A DNA stretch of 64,000 nt from Anolis sagrei. Lineage: Eukaryota > Chordata > Lepidosauria > Squamata > Anolidae. Positions 1 to 12,074 of the stretch are shown here, piece by piece. The notes beneath the pieces were generated by a model. It saw only the letters and a program-made list of their open reading frames with translations. It ran no database searches and was not told the origin of the DNA. Where the stretch lies: contig NC_090021.1 of NCBI RefSeq assembly GCF_037176765.1, forward strand, positions 61,881,453-61,945,452, in the 5' to 3' direction. Both the position numbers and the translations under genes were made by a program. How positions within the stretch are numbered: the first letter of the stretch is position 1; the number at the start of each line of letters is the position of its first letter.

Positions 1-494
1 AAGGAGAACTCATTTATGGCACGAATGGTCAATTTCCTAGAATAGAAGTCTCATGGACTGACCAACCTGGGACTACACCACTGCCAATATCATTTAGCAG
101 TTTCTGCTGCCAAAATTGCAAAAAACAATGACATCTACAATTTCCAGTTCTGGATTGTCCCAGGCTCTGAGATTTCAAGGGCAAAATCCAAGATGCCCCT
201 GAAGATGCACTAAATATGAACCAGTTTGACTTATAGCTTGTCATTCAAACTCACAACATATTGATTCCATTTCAGAAATTAAAATAGAAATCTTACCTAA
301 TGGGTTTGTTCCCAGATCAAGGTGAAATGATAAGGTTATTCCTTCTCATTACTTAGGGAGTTGGGATAGAGAATATTTCATCTAGTCAGCTTCCTTCTTT
401 CTAGACAGTTAATAGATGCAGAGTGGAGGGTGAAGCTTGGCATCATAACAACTGAGAGGGAAGGAAGAAGCTAAGTAGTTATATTTATATAAAA
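1..494. other. No gene seen
   Basis: 3' flank of C1orf198. No coding signal or recognisable repeat. Confidence 0.6.
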
Positions 495-516
495 CAACAA
501 ACAAACAAACAAACAA

Positions 517-700
517 CAAAACTTTATTTATATCCCACCACCTCTCCCTAAGGGGACTCAAGGCGGCTCACAGACATAATAAGACAAATATTCAATGCCA
601 TGTATTGTAATAAATAATACAATTTAAATAAAATACAATTTAAATAGTATAAAACAAATAGTTATAAAAGCAATAATAACCATCCTAAGAAACACATTCA
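517..700 (-). mobile_element. L2-like LINE 3' end remnant
   Basis: CTTTATTTATATCCCACCAC and GGGGACTCAAGGCGGCTCAC are the complement of a typical L2 tail. A CAAA-type simple repeat precedes it (495-517). Confidence 0.7.
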
Positions 701-1106
701 AACAACATTAGTAAAGGGAAAATTTAAAAGCCCTGGAGTGACTTTGCAAGTTGGGGCAAGAAATCTATTAAGCTTTGTGAACTTGTAGCAAGCTTTTGCT
801 CTACTAGCTGAGCTGGAGATTTGTGCATAGCCCTTTCTTCTGGAGATTTTCACCATATCCCACCTGGAGATGAGGGTGCAAATTCCCACCTGGAGATGAC
901 CCATGAAAATTCCAGGGCAATGCAATTGGTAACAGCAGCAGTTCTTTATACCACAAGGGCTTCCTTCTGAAAGGGAAGAGGGAATTTCCAGCCCTTGAAT
1001 GCTACTAGAACTGATTTTCAACTGTGTTCATACAAAGGCAACCTGGGAGTCAGTAAGTGTTTCAAAAGGAGGTGAAAGCACAGCTTTGTATTGCCCATTC
1101 CTGATG

Positions 1107-1302
1107 CCTTCCACACAGCACAACTAGAACTGTATGATTTCACTTTAACTGCCAGTAGCAACATCTTATGGAAACTTGGGATTTGCATAGGGAGGATGAC
1201 TTTGAATCCTCATGCCTCACCAAACCACAGGATTTCATAGGATGCATTCATGACAGTTAATGTGGAATTCACTGTGCTATAATTGTGCAGAGTGAAGGGT
1301 CC
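1107..1302. mobile_element. MITE with CCTTCCACACAGC-type ends
   Basis: Left CCTTCCACACAGCACAACTA and right GTGCAGAGTGAAGGG form an imperfect terminal inverted repeat, with TTTAACTGCC near the left end and GACAGTTAATG near the right. A common squamate hAT MITE type. Confidence 0.55.
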
Positions 1303-1924
1303 CTGATTAAGAAGGGTTGTGGCCAAAGCCAGAACATCAACAGTTTCTGCTCACAGTGGTCCTTTGCCACAGAGGTAAACAAGTTACAGGCGTAGCAGCT
1401 GATTTCATCCACAGTAAGTGCTTAGACTCTTCCCTTGAAGGCTCTGCACAATAGGAGCATCAATCCATGCAAGATATGAGATGTTATCCAAAATACACAA
1501 TATTCCTAACGTAAGTATTTTAAAATAAATGTTTTCCATTTACAGTCCTACTAGTATCATCTGGCTCCTCCCATTTAAAATATCAATATAAAACTGCATT
1601 TGCATTTCTTTGTCATATGTCTACACTTCTCCACCCCCTTCCAAGGGTTTATCCAAAGTAGACTGTGACTCATTTGTTAAGGGAAGTGGGTTTTACACCT
1701 GTTTTTGATGAAGCAGTTTAAATTCAGCTCCCTTTGGCTCAGAAAGAAGCATTTTGATGTGTTTGAAATGTCCTATATCTGGAAGACATAAAAATTGTCC
1801 TACATCTGGAAGACATAAAAACTGGGGAGGATAACTGTGTTTGCCCTCACAGAAAGACCATTTGAGATGGCAAGAATTCATTTAAAACACTTTTGGATAC
1901 AATTTCTGGTAATAGTATCTTGCA

Positions 1925-2036
1925 GGTATGGGAATTACTGGCTTCCTGGACTGCAACTACCACCAGCCCTTGCTAACATGACTTATAGTGAGGTATTATA
2001 GGAGGCATATCCCAACAGCATCTGGAAGGCTGGATT
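1925..2036. mobile_element. Old MITE remnant
   Basis: GGACTGCAACTACCACCAGC and CAACAGCATCTGGAAGGCTG resemble the two arms of a common hAT MITE. Diverged. Confidence 0.4.
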
Positions 2037-3164
2037 ATGCCATCCCCAGGCTGCAAAATAATCTTTGTCCCATTGTTTGACATAATAAAATTTGGTGGCA
2101 GGATTCATTGCAGACCCAAAACATCCAATGCTTCATTAAGTGACCATATTTTTGCTTCTTTTCATATAACACAAGCACCAAAGATCCCCTCATACTTTTT
2201 TTTCAATTGGATTCCCAAAAACATCTGTAATGAAAATAACCCTATGAATATGGGAGCTGTGGAAAGTTTGAAGATTTTTATGTAGGGACTGCAAGGAAAT
2301 GGGCAACTACTACAGAGACAAGAGGAGATGCTTCCAAACGAACCCGAGATTTTAATGTGAATTTATCCGAGGCATTAAACCCTATTCCCAAAATGGGTTT
2401 ATTACTTCATCACACACAATAAAATCAGCATTTCTACACATTTCAGAAATTGCAACCCCCCGTGCCCTTCCTATGAAGCAAGCTTCAACTGTGGGGTGAG
2501 ATATTTTGCCATTTCTAAAGTGTTGGTTTTTCCAACTATTCCTGAGTTGATTGGAAGTGCCTGATTCAGCGGATATTCTTAAAATCCTATTACTATTCAA
2601 AGATAAATAAATTTAAGACTTGGCAGAAATACTTGTTTATAAGTAGCATTTGTTCTGCTCTAAATGACTAGAAACATCTGGGTGCAGGTGGAAGACAAAT
2701 CTGGTTAGTGCTTGGATGGAGGACCACCAGAAGACCTATGATGGACCTTCAAATAGGACAAAAGAAACAATCCTAATTGAGAGCTCACAAAGTTCCTGCC
2801 ATAGACCCACAGTCAGATTCAGTATGAGTTGGCTGCTTATGTTCATTTACTAATCACTAGATCTGGTCTGATGTCTGATAACGTATTTTCTAGAGCAGAA
2901 TGAAACTGCTGAGCTATTTAGTCCTTTCTCGTGATCTTTCCAGTCTGGTACTTGTTTTACCATGAATTTCTTTTCTTCATTTCAGTAGGTTTTTTTAAAA
3001 AGCGGACATAACAATAACAAAATCAACTGAACATTAGATCATCAAATAAAACCTTGCAAAAAAACCACCCCATTTATCTTGCATTGTCTCTGAATTGTTG
3101 GCACTGAATATGAACAACTAACTCTGCATAAGGATGGCTCCTCATCTATAATTCATTTGCTATG
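2037..3164. other. No gene seen
   Basis: Unique-looking sequence apart from the 5S-like scrap near 2700. The open frame at 2037-2285 has no family resemblance. Confidence 0.6.
2693..2746 (+). repeat. 5S rRNA-like fragment
   Basis: TCTGGTTAGTGCTTGGATGG followed by AGGACCACC resembles the 3' third of 5S rRNA (GGTTAGTACTTGGATGGGAG). Probably a SINE scrap, not a working gene. Confidence 0.4.
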
Positions 3165-5396
3165 ACTCTTGATGGCTGGATTTCTCATAGTGAAAAAAAA
3201 TCCTTAGATCAAACCCGCATTTTGGACTTTAGGAGAGCTGATTTCCAAAAAATGAAGGAAACACTGAGCAGCATTCCGTGGACACAGATACTAAAAGACA
3301 AGGGAGTTACGGATGGATGGGAGTTTCTCAAGAGTGAAATACTCAAGGCGCAGTTGCAAACCGTGTCAACAAAAAGAAAAAATAGGAAAAGTGCAAAGAA
3401 GCCAGAATGGATGTCCAAAGAACTTCTAGCTGTGCTGAGACACAAAAGAGACATGCACAAGAACTGGAAAAAGGAAGAAATCACCAAAGAAAAATTCAAA
3501 CAAATAGCCAACACCTGCAGGGAAAAGGTCCGCAAGGCTAAAGCACAAAATGAGCTCAGGCTTGCCAGGGACATTAAAAACAATAAAAAGGGATTCTTTT
3601 CTTATGTCAGTAGAAAAAAAAAAACAAGGAGGCGATAGGGCCTCTTCGAGGAGATGATGGGGCAATGCTGACAGGGGATAGGGAAAAGGCAGAACTACTA
3701 AATACCTTCTTTGCCTCAATCTTCTCACAAAAAGAAAATCATCTTCAACCTCAGCAAGACGGAGTGGATGAGGGATTTGAGGACATCCAACTCCAAATTG
3801 GGAAACAAGTCGTACAGGAATACCTGGCCGCTCTAAATGAGTTCAAGTTCCCAGGGCCAGATCAACTACACCCAAGAGTATTGAAGGAACTAGCGGAAGT
3901 CATTTTGGAACCATTAGCAACCATCTTTGAGAGTTCTTGGAGAACAGAAGAAGTTCCAGCAGATTGGAGGAGGGCCAATGTGGTCCCAATCTTCAAGAAG
4001 GGAAAAAAGGATGACCCAAACAACTACCGTCCGGTCAGCCTCACGTCGATACCAGGCAAGATTCTGGAAAGAGATTGTTAAGGAAGTGGTCTGCAAACAC
4101 TTAGAAACAAATGCGGTCATTGCTAATAGTCAACATGGATTTATCAAAAACAAGTCATGGCAGACTAATCTGATCTCTTTTTTCGATAGAGTTACAAGCT
4201 GGGTAGATGCGGAGAATGCCATGGATGTAGCGTACCTGGATTTCAGTAAGGCCTTCGACAAGGTCCCCCATGACCTTCTGGCAAGGAAACTAGTCCAATG
4301 TGGGCGAGGCAAAACTACGGTGAGGTGGATCTGTAATTGGTTAAGTGGACGAACCCAGAGGGTTCTCACCAATGCTTCCTCTTCATCCTGGAAAGAAGTG
4401 ACGAGCGGAGTGCCGCAGGGTTCCGTCCTGGGCCCGGTCCTGTTCAACATCTTTATTAATGACTTAGATGAAGGGTTAGAAGGCAGGATCATCAAGTTTG
4501 CAGACGACACCAAATTGGGAGGGATAGCCAATACTCCAGAGGACAGGAGCAGGATTCAAAACGATCTTGACAGATTAGAGAGATGGGCCAAAATTAACAA
4601 AATGAAGTTCAGCGGTGACAAATGCAAGCTACTCCACTTTGGCAGGAAAAACGAAATGCAAAGATACAGAATGGGGGACGCCTGGCTCGAGAGCAGTACG
4701 TGTGAAAAAGATCTTGGAGTTCTCGTGGACAACAAGTTAAACATGAGCCAACAATGTGATGTGGCGGCAAAAAAAGCCAATGGGATTTTGGCCTGCATCA
4801 ATAGGAGCATAGTGTCTAGATCTAGGGAAGTCATGCTACCCCTCTATTCTGCTTTGGTTAGACCACACCTGGAATATTGTGTCCAATTCTGGGCACCACA
4901 ATTCAAGAGAGATATTGACAAGCTGGAATGTGTCCAGAGGAGAGCGACTAAAATGATAAAAGGTCTGGAGAATAAGCCCCATGAGGAGTGGCTAAAGGAG
5001 CTGGGCATGTTTAGCCTGAAGAAGAGAAGGCTGAGAGGGGATATGATAGCCATGTATAAATATGTGAGAGGAAGCCACAGGGAGGAGGGAGCAAGCTTGT
5101 TTTCTGCTTCCCTGGAGACTAGGACGCGGAACAACGGCTTCAAACTACAAGAGAGGAGATTCCATCTGAACATGAGGAAGAACTTCCTGACTGTGAGAGC
5201 CGTTCAGCAGTGGAACTCTCTGCCCCGGAGTGTGGTGGAGGCTCCTTCTTTGGAAGCTTTTAAACAGAGGCTGGATGGCCATCTGTCAGGGGTGATTTGA
5301 ATGCAATATTCCTGCTTCTTGGCAGGGGGTTGGACTGGATGGCCCATGAGGTCTCTTCCAACTCTTTGATTCTATGATTCTGTGATTCTATGATCT
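3165..5396 (+). mobile_element. CR1 LINE, 5'-truncated, young
   Basis: Holds the linker and whole reverse transcriptase of a CR1-clade LINE: PGPDQLHPRVLKELAE, NNYRPVSLTSIPGK, YLDFSKAFDKVPHDLL, SGVPQGSVLGPVLFNIFIND and the catalytic KFADDTKLGG, ending LDGHLSGVI at 5300. The 3' end has no poly(A) but ATTCTATG-type octamer repeats (about 5368-5394), as in chicken CR1. The N-terminal endonuclease is missing. Two single-base shifts interrupt the frame, one at an A11 run (3614-3624) and one near 4072; otherwise the RT is open. Confidence 0.95.
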
Positions 5397-6608
5397 CCCA
5401 GCTGAGTTTGAATATTAAAGGACACTGACTAAAAACTGTGCTGAAGTGAATGCTACATAGCATACATACTCAAGAATATTTAAATAAAATTCAAAACCAT
5501 TCAGCAGTCTCCTTGGATAAGGAGATGGCAGATGAACCACTATAATCTCTCAAAGTCCTTCTATAAGTGTAATAGGCATTATTTATATTGTATTAAGTGT
5601 TGATAAAAACAGAATGCCTTTTTCCATTTTAAATTCAGCTTTTCTAGATCCTTTCCTTTTTCTTTCATTAAAAAAATATTTTAGGGTTGGTGCTTGCCTT
5701 CCCTGAAAGCTGATGCAAATGTGTTTGATTTGGAAAAAAGCTTCTAAATTTGTATGCTGTAGGCTAGTCAGGACTTAAATTATCCCTTCTGTGCTGTAAT
5801 TTATTATTATTAAAATAGCGAACTGGAATTGAAAGTTCAACATCAGTTATAATTTAAATCTGCCAAAAGAGCAAGTTGTCAGAAAGTGAGATGTTGAAAG
5901 GCAAGGAAAGCCTGTAAACATGCGCACATTCAGAAATCTAGAGATTGGGCACCCAAACATGTGAGATGGAATCATGATAGACCACTGCAACTTCATCTCC
6001 CCAGGTGAAAAAAACTGTGAACAGGTCTCAGTTAAACATCCAAGTTGCTTGTTTATGGAAAATAAATACTGAATAGTATTTATTTTCCATTCACCAACCC
6101 ACCATTCAACAGCAGCATTTTCAACTCAGGTGGACTGTCACCAAACCTATCCAGGCTATTTGACATTGGGCGTAATGAGCACCTTACTTCTCATTTTTCA
6201 TACTATATTTAAGTCCCCTCTCTGTATCTCACTGTGGCTTGTAGGATTCCAATGGCTGCTTACTGAATTTGTGTATTCTTTTCTTCTTCTAGAAAACACA
6301 TCCTCTCTGCATCAGAAGACAAAGCAGGAACTACTAAAAACAACCTTTTGGTGCCATCCCATTTAGCAGCAGCCTCAGCAGCAGCCGGTCCACCTGTGCA
6401 TGTTTCTTGCTTTTATGCCTCAGATGGTTAAGGTAGTTGTAATGAATGCTGCACATTACTTGCTGTGCCAGGGCCTCAGTCCTGCAAACAGGGGTCCAAG
6501 CCAGGGGTCCAAGCCAGAAGCAAATAGACCACATCCTGACTTCGTCCTCCAGATGGTTTCTGCTATTGAATAGGAGTAATGCTTGACCTTTAGCATAATG
6601 GTTCCATT
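5397..6608. other. No gene seen
   Basis: AT-rich flank between CR1 and a SINE; nothing recognised. Confidence 0.6.
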
Positions 6609-6620
6609 AGGTAATTAAGT

Positions 6621-6893
6621 TTTTTTAATTGTATCAGAAGCGACTTGAGAACGTACTGCAAGTCACTTCTGGTGTGAGAGGATTAGCTGTCTATAGAGGT
6701 TGCCCAGGGGATACCCAGATGTGTTACAATCCTGCTGGGAGGCTTCTCTCGTGTCCCCCGCAAGCTAGAGCTGACAAACGGGAGGCCAACCCATCTCATG
6801 GATTTGAACCAGCAACCTTCAGGTCAGCAACCCGACCTTCAGGTCAGCAGACCAGCTGGCTCAAGGGTTTAACCCATTGTGCCACTGCGGCTC
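6621..6893 (-). mobile_element. tRNA-derived SINE with 12-bp TSD
   Basis: T-rich start (tail on the minus strand), AAGTCACTTCTGGTGTGAGA, GTTGCCCAGGGGATACCCAG, and an inverted tRNA-like head with a B-box complement (GGATTTGAACC) and CCATTGTGCCACTGCGGCTC. Identical AGGTAATTAAGT flanks at 6609-6620 and 6894-6905. Confidence 0.9.
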
Positions 6894-6905
6894 AGGTAAT
6901 TAAGT

Positions 6906-7861
6906 AACAATAACAAAAACTGGAGAAACGCAGTGTGGATGGGGTGCCGTTGGATATAGTATTTTCTTCATCCAAAGAATCAGAGTAATTAAACGCAGGC
7001 TCAGCATTGAGTTGCTTTTTTGACTACAGTATTGTCCTATGATATTCTGGAAGTTGCCATCCAAAAGGCAACATTTCCAAGGTCAAATCCCATGTCAGAC
7101 TATTTTCCTACATAGTATCATACTTTTATTCTGACTGACGTTGGTTATCTGTGGTTTCAAGATTGTTCTGTAGTTAAAGCAGCTGTATTAAATCTAAATG
7201 CTTTGGAGATTCTGTTCTTATGATCATTACACTATAAAATGCCAGCAAATTTAAACTGACAAATAAAACTCTGCACTGTCTCCTCCTAATGTAAGCAGAC
7301 CACTGTCTGTGTTTCGTTTCCTAAAATTTATAGAGTAGTTTGATAATTTTGGCCAGGGATGTTATTGTTGCTGGAAAGAAAGGAGATTGATGAAGAGATG
7401 TGCATTTGTTCAACCATCTAGGAAAATGACCCTTTTCTATTTATAGAGATTTAAAAAAATCATGCTTGCTTTAAAATTCGCCTATTCCATTAAACTTACG
7501 TGGCCTTTTAAAAAAACCATTCAAAGGATTGGCCTTATTTGTTCAGATGAGCATTTTTTGTGACAATCTACTGCCGAACCTTCTGGTGCAACATATGGTA
7601 TGTCCAAATGTGGTTTGGTTAAATAATACAATAAAGCAATGGTTCTGGCATCTATAGTGACTATTAACTTCTGGATGCAATTCAGTCTTGAAAATGTTTC
7701 ATTTGCAGTGCTTTACATAACTTAGTCTTCCCCTTTTCAGAGACTGCCTTATTTTCTCATAGGCTTTAAATTCAGCTAAAGCACTCTCTTGATTGTATCT
7801 TCTATGTAACAAGCCCAATGAGAAAGCAATGGTTTGAAGGCTAGAAAGAAAAAGACCATGG
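6906..7861. other. No gene seen
   Basis: Between two SINEs; nothing recognised. Confidence 0.6.
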
Positions 7862-7869
7862 GACTACAG

Positions 7870-8140
7870 TTTTTCTTTTTTTTTTCATCAGGAGCAATTT
7901 GAGAAACTGCAAGTCACTTCTGGTGTGAGAGAATTGGCCGTCTGCAAGGACGTTGCCCAGGGGACGCCCGGATGTTTAATGTTTTACCATCCTTGTGGGA
8001 GGCTTCTTTCATGTCCCCGCATGGGGAGCTGGAGCTGACAGAGGGAGCTCATCCGCACTCTCTCTGGATTTGAACCTCCAACCTTTCAGTCTTCAGTCCT
8101 GCCGGCACAAGAGTTTAACCCATTGTGCCACCGGGGGCTT
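7870..8140 (-). mobile_element. tRNA-derived SINE, same family, with TSD
   Basis: Same layout as the SINE at 6621 (GAGAGAATTGGCCGTCTGCA, CATTGTGCCACCGGGGGCT). GACTACAG at 7862-7869 and 8146-8153. Confidence 0.9.
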
Positions 8141-8153
8141 CTAGAGACTACAG

Positions 8154-9257
8154 CTGGGATAAAATTAAACAAATAATTGCTGTAGTCACAGGTGATTTGC
8201 TAAATTTAAGACCCAAGATGATAAATAATAGGCTCAGTAGATATAAAAAAATATAAGCAGAAAGCTGTATTTGATACAAATAGATACAAAGCGGAAAGCT
8301 CTATTTGAGGATGTGTATGCATGTTATTGAGAGTGTAGCAACTGAATGCTGAAACAAGCATAAACAAGATATGGAAATATAAACAATGCCTGACCAATAC
8401 TGAATTCAAATTAGGTGCAACGACAGCTGACGCAACCAGCTAAGAGCTCGTTGAATCTGGTGTGTTAATGTTATATCCAAGAATCTAATTAGAGGAAGAA
8501 CAATGTTATGTCACCTTCAGGGAGGAGACTGATTGCTCTATAAATAACAAAGTCATTCATTTCAATCGGCTCTCCAGTTAGTCGCTCTTTTTTTCTCTCA
8601 GCAAGTTTAGGACCATAACCCTGCAGGGAGTATGTTCAACTAAACCCAGTAGGGATTACTCCTGGGTAAATTATGCCAACACACTGCAGTTCCAATAGTA
8701 ACAGTTTGAACAAATATTAAAGCTATGGCCTTCTAGAAGTTACTGAACACCAAAACCTCCAGAAATAGCACCCCATGAGAGGATACTGGGAATTGTAGTT
8801 CAATAGCTTTTATAGGGACACAGCTTCCCCACTGCTGATCTAAAGGTTTATTCTGGATACTCTTAAGTGCATGCATGTCCTTGGCAGCTCTGCATCTTAG
8901 GACCACAAACTTATTTTGTAGTGTCCGAATAACAGTATTTCCAGCCCTCATTCATCCTTATTTCTCAATGGTTGGAAATATGCTGCATTTGGTAGAACTG
9001 ATCAAATACTTTGCATAGCATTACAGATTTGTCACATAGCAAGAAATCAGAAGTTGCAATGTTTACTTTGAATTTACTTCCTGCTTCTTCTAAAACAGAC
9101 AATCCCAGCTGGTCCTGCCAAATCATTTGTCATCTTTCTCTTCCTGATCCCATGCAAGGAAGATCTAGGAATCCTTTTATCATAGTGCATGTTACAGAAC
9201 TTTAGTGTCCCTGCATAGCAGAGACAATAAAACACCCCATTAATGAATTGAAAAGAT
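8154..9257. other. No gene seen
   Basis: Only a possible old MITE scrap near 8608-8685. Confidence 0.55.
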
Positions 9258-10192
9258 GCATGACATAGTATCTAGATCAGTGGTTCCCAAACTTTTTTTT
9301 AACCAGGGACCACTTTGACCAGGGACCACTCTCCAACGTCAGTACCAAAAGGGTTACGAATCAAGTTTTTGGTCAAATTTACATTCGATTTGGTTGTTTA
9401 GGGTGCCGATTCAGAAAATAGCACTGGATAGACCACATCAGGACTAGTTTCTGATACAGAACATATGCAATCCAGTAATCATCATCAGCTTGTCCACAGA
9501 AAACCGTATTTAATAAGCGTTGGCATGATAAGAGGGTTTCGCGACAGTAGTCACTCTCATTGCAACAGTGTAATAATGGTGAGGCCAAGGACCATATTTT
9601 AGTTCCACAGACCACAGGTTGGGAACCACTGATCTAGATCAAGGGAAGTAATGATGCCTCTCTGCTCCGCTTTGGTCAGATCTCACCTGAAATCCTGTGT
9701 CCCAATTCCAGGCACTACAATTCAAGAGAGAAATTGAGAAACTGGAACATGTCCAGAGGGCAACTAAAATGATTAAATGTCTGGAGACTATGCCCTATGA
9801 GCAGCAGCATAAAGAGCTGGATATGTTTAGCCTCTAGAGGAAAGTTGAGACATGATAGATAGCCATGTATAAATATTTGAAAAAATGTTGTAAGGAAGAG
9901 GAGCAGACTTGTTTTTTACTGCCCTGGAAACTAGGACTCAGAGCAATGGGTTCACATTACAGAAAAGGAGATTCCACCTGAACATTAGGAAGAACTTCCT
10001 GATTTTAAGAGCTGTTCAGCAGTGGAACCCTTTGCCTCAGAGTTGGATGAAAGCTTCTTCCTTGGAGGCTTTTAAACAGAGTCTGGATGACAATCTGGCA
10101 GGGGTACCTTGATTGTGCTTTTCCTGCATGGCAGGGGCTTGGGCTAGATGGTCCATGTGGTCTTTTCCAACTCTATGATTCTGTAATAGGTG
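9258..10192 (+). mobile_element. Older CR1 3' fragment, split by a hAT MITE
   Basis: Aligns to the 3' 600 bp of the CR1 at 4800-5390 (GTCTAGAT...GGGAAGT, ATTCAAGAGAGA, CATGTCCAGAGG, AACTTCCTGA) with much divergence and several stops. It ends CCAACTCTATGATTCTG. The hAT element at 9278-9631 sits inside it. Confidence 0.85.
9278..9631. mobile_element. hAT-type MITE with perfect 8-bp TSD
   Basis: Ends CAGTGGTTCCCAAAC and GTTGGGAACCACTG are inverted repeats. The flanks are identical copies of ATCTAGAT (9270-9277 and 9632-9639). No transposase is present. 354 bp. Confidence 0.9.
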
Positions 10193-10735
10193 CACATTTC
10201 CCTATTGTTGGAATGCGCATTGGCCCTATTATGTACCTGTCCTTTTGCTAGCTTCCCTATGTGGTAATGGTAATGTAACAGCAGTCTTTTGGTGGATACA
10301 GATATTAGGAAACTGTCCAATTTCTACAGACATAAGTCTACTTATAAAGATACAAGTCCTCAAAAATTCTGACCCTTATATCTGAACTATTTACCCATCA
10401 TAAACATAAGAAGAGTTATATTGGATCAGAATAAAAAGTAATCTTGTCCAGCGTTCTCTTTACTCAGTGACCAATCTGTTGCCCAAAGAACCTTCACAAG
10501 CTTCTTAACTCTACTAGTTTGATAATATTCTGGAACCAGAGGGAATATATAGTCATCATGCCTGGCAGATCTTATTTTCAGTCTTATGCCCATGAATCTG
10601 ACAGTTAAAAATAAGATAAAATTCAATCTTCATCTGGAATTTGCTATGGGTAACTGGTAAACAAACAACATCCAAAAGTCCACAGGACAATGAATAATAA
10701 GGCAGCAGAGACAACGCGAGACAGACAGTGACATT
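10193..10735. other. No gene seen
   Basis: Between the CR1 fragment and the candidate C1orf198 transcript end. Confidence 0.55.
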
Positions 10736-10752
10736 GGTCTATGTCAGTTGAC

Positions 10753-10758
10753 TTTAAT
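10753..10758 (-). terminator. Candidate distal poly(A) signal of C1orf198 (ATTAAA)
   Basis: ATTAAA on the minus strand, followed within 30 bases by a TGTCTGTCTC-rich stretch that resembles a downstream element. It is a weak signal and one of several candidates. Confidence 0.3.
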
Positions 10759-11851
10759 TAAGAATCATATATAAAATGTGACCAAGTACAAGTAAGAATA
10801 AGAACAACAGTAAAAACACATTAAAGAAAGGGAGAAGCATCAGATTTTAAGTTGAAGCAGAGTAAGGGCTAGAATGAGCGCAGGTTCTGTAGCATACAGC
10901 TGGCTTCTTTCAATGCATACAATCCACCAAGACATTCTCCTGTACAGCCTCATTTTAATGCAGAGGACTACATACAGACATAATAGCAACAGGAAGATGT
11001 TCTAACCATATAAGATGAAATACAGAGAGCAAATACTGATACCATCCATTGATCAATTTTCCATGTGTAAAGTAAAGAACTTTAAGACGCTCCTCTTAAC
11101 CTTAGGACATTCTTTTCTGTAAGTAAACAAATATAGACAGTTTACTGTAGTGTTTGTCAAAACTGCAACTATCTCATTCTTGCATTTGTCCACACAGAAA
11201 AGAGTACCCGAGGTGGAGCATTTATGCTTTTATATTTCTGAACTTTTGATAAGTTTGTTTAAAAAATGCTTCCTTCCATACTCTAAAAGTGCTTTCCATA
11301 AGAATTTGTGCTCAACTTCAACTTTTTAAAAAAGACAGATTTGTTGCTTTTTTAAAAAACAGTATTTATATATTTAAAAACCTGTTTTAATGTCTACAGT
11401 GACTTGGAAATAAAACCCTGTAGCATTAAACTATGTTATCCAAGTTCCACTGACTCTACAGGTTTCCTCGTGATTAAAATTGCTTCAAACTTTTGCTGTT
11501 TGGAACAGTCATTTATACATGTCAGGTAACCTTGAAAATGTGACACTGTCACGGTACTTGCAACCACTTCATATTTACACACCCCCCCCCCCCCCAAGTT
11601 GTGTGGCATTGGAGATGTCACTATAGAATTCACAGGATGGACTGAAAAGTAAACACACTTAGATAAAAACCCAATGAAAACAACGGGACTTCAATCAAGG
11701 TGGATTAACAACAACACAAAACCTGTGTAATCATACCCAAGAAGGAAAAAAGTTTAGAAATGATTTCATGCTGGATCCAATAGCAAGATGAAGGTTTACA
11801 TCTGGACTTAAGTTCAATTGATTTCAAGATGTTTACACTAAGTGTGATTAA

Positions 11852-12074
11852 AAGTGCATCTACACTGCAGAATTAGTACAGGTTGGACTGCACTTGAACT
11901 GCCATGGGGCAATGATTTGAAATCCTGAAAGTTGTAGTTTTGCAGGATTTTAAGTGTTCTCTGCCAAAGAGTGCTGGTGTCTCACCAAACTACAATTCCC
12001 AGGATCCCAATCCACTGAAACATGGCAGTCCAAGAGGTGTCAAACTGCTTTCATTCTACAATATAGATGCGTTA
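11852..12074. mobile_element. MITE inside the C1orf198 3'UTR
   Basis: GTGCATCTACACTGCAGAAT at the left and CATTCTACAATATAGATGCG at the right are inverted. The inner arms GAAAGTTGTAGTTTTG and CAAACTACAATTCCCAG are also paired. Confidence 0.75.

Noticed and set aside
698-1021. 107-codon minus-strand frame
   Set aside because: It lies beyond an L2 remnant and contains a short internal duplication (CCCACCTGGAGATGA); no domain, and it is not supported as a gene.
3209-5173. Several minus-strand open frames of 92-133 codons
   Set aside because: Antisense shadows of the CR1 LINE.
6780-6880. tRNA-like A and B boxes as real tRNA genes (also 8050, 14000, 25760, 30040, 45680)
   Set aside because: All lie in SINE heads, with SINE tails and target-site duplications; no full cloverleaf was found.
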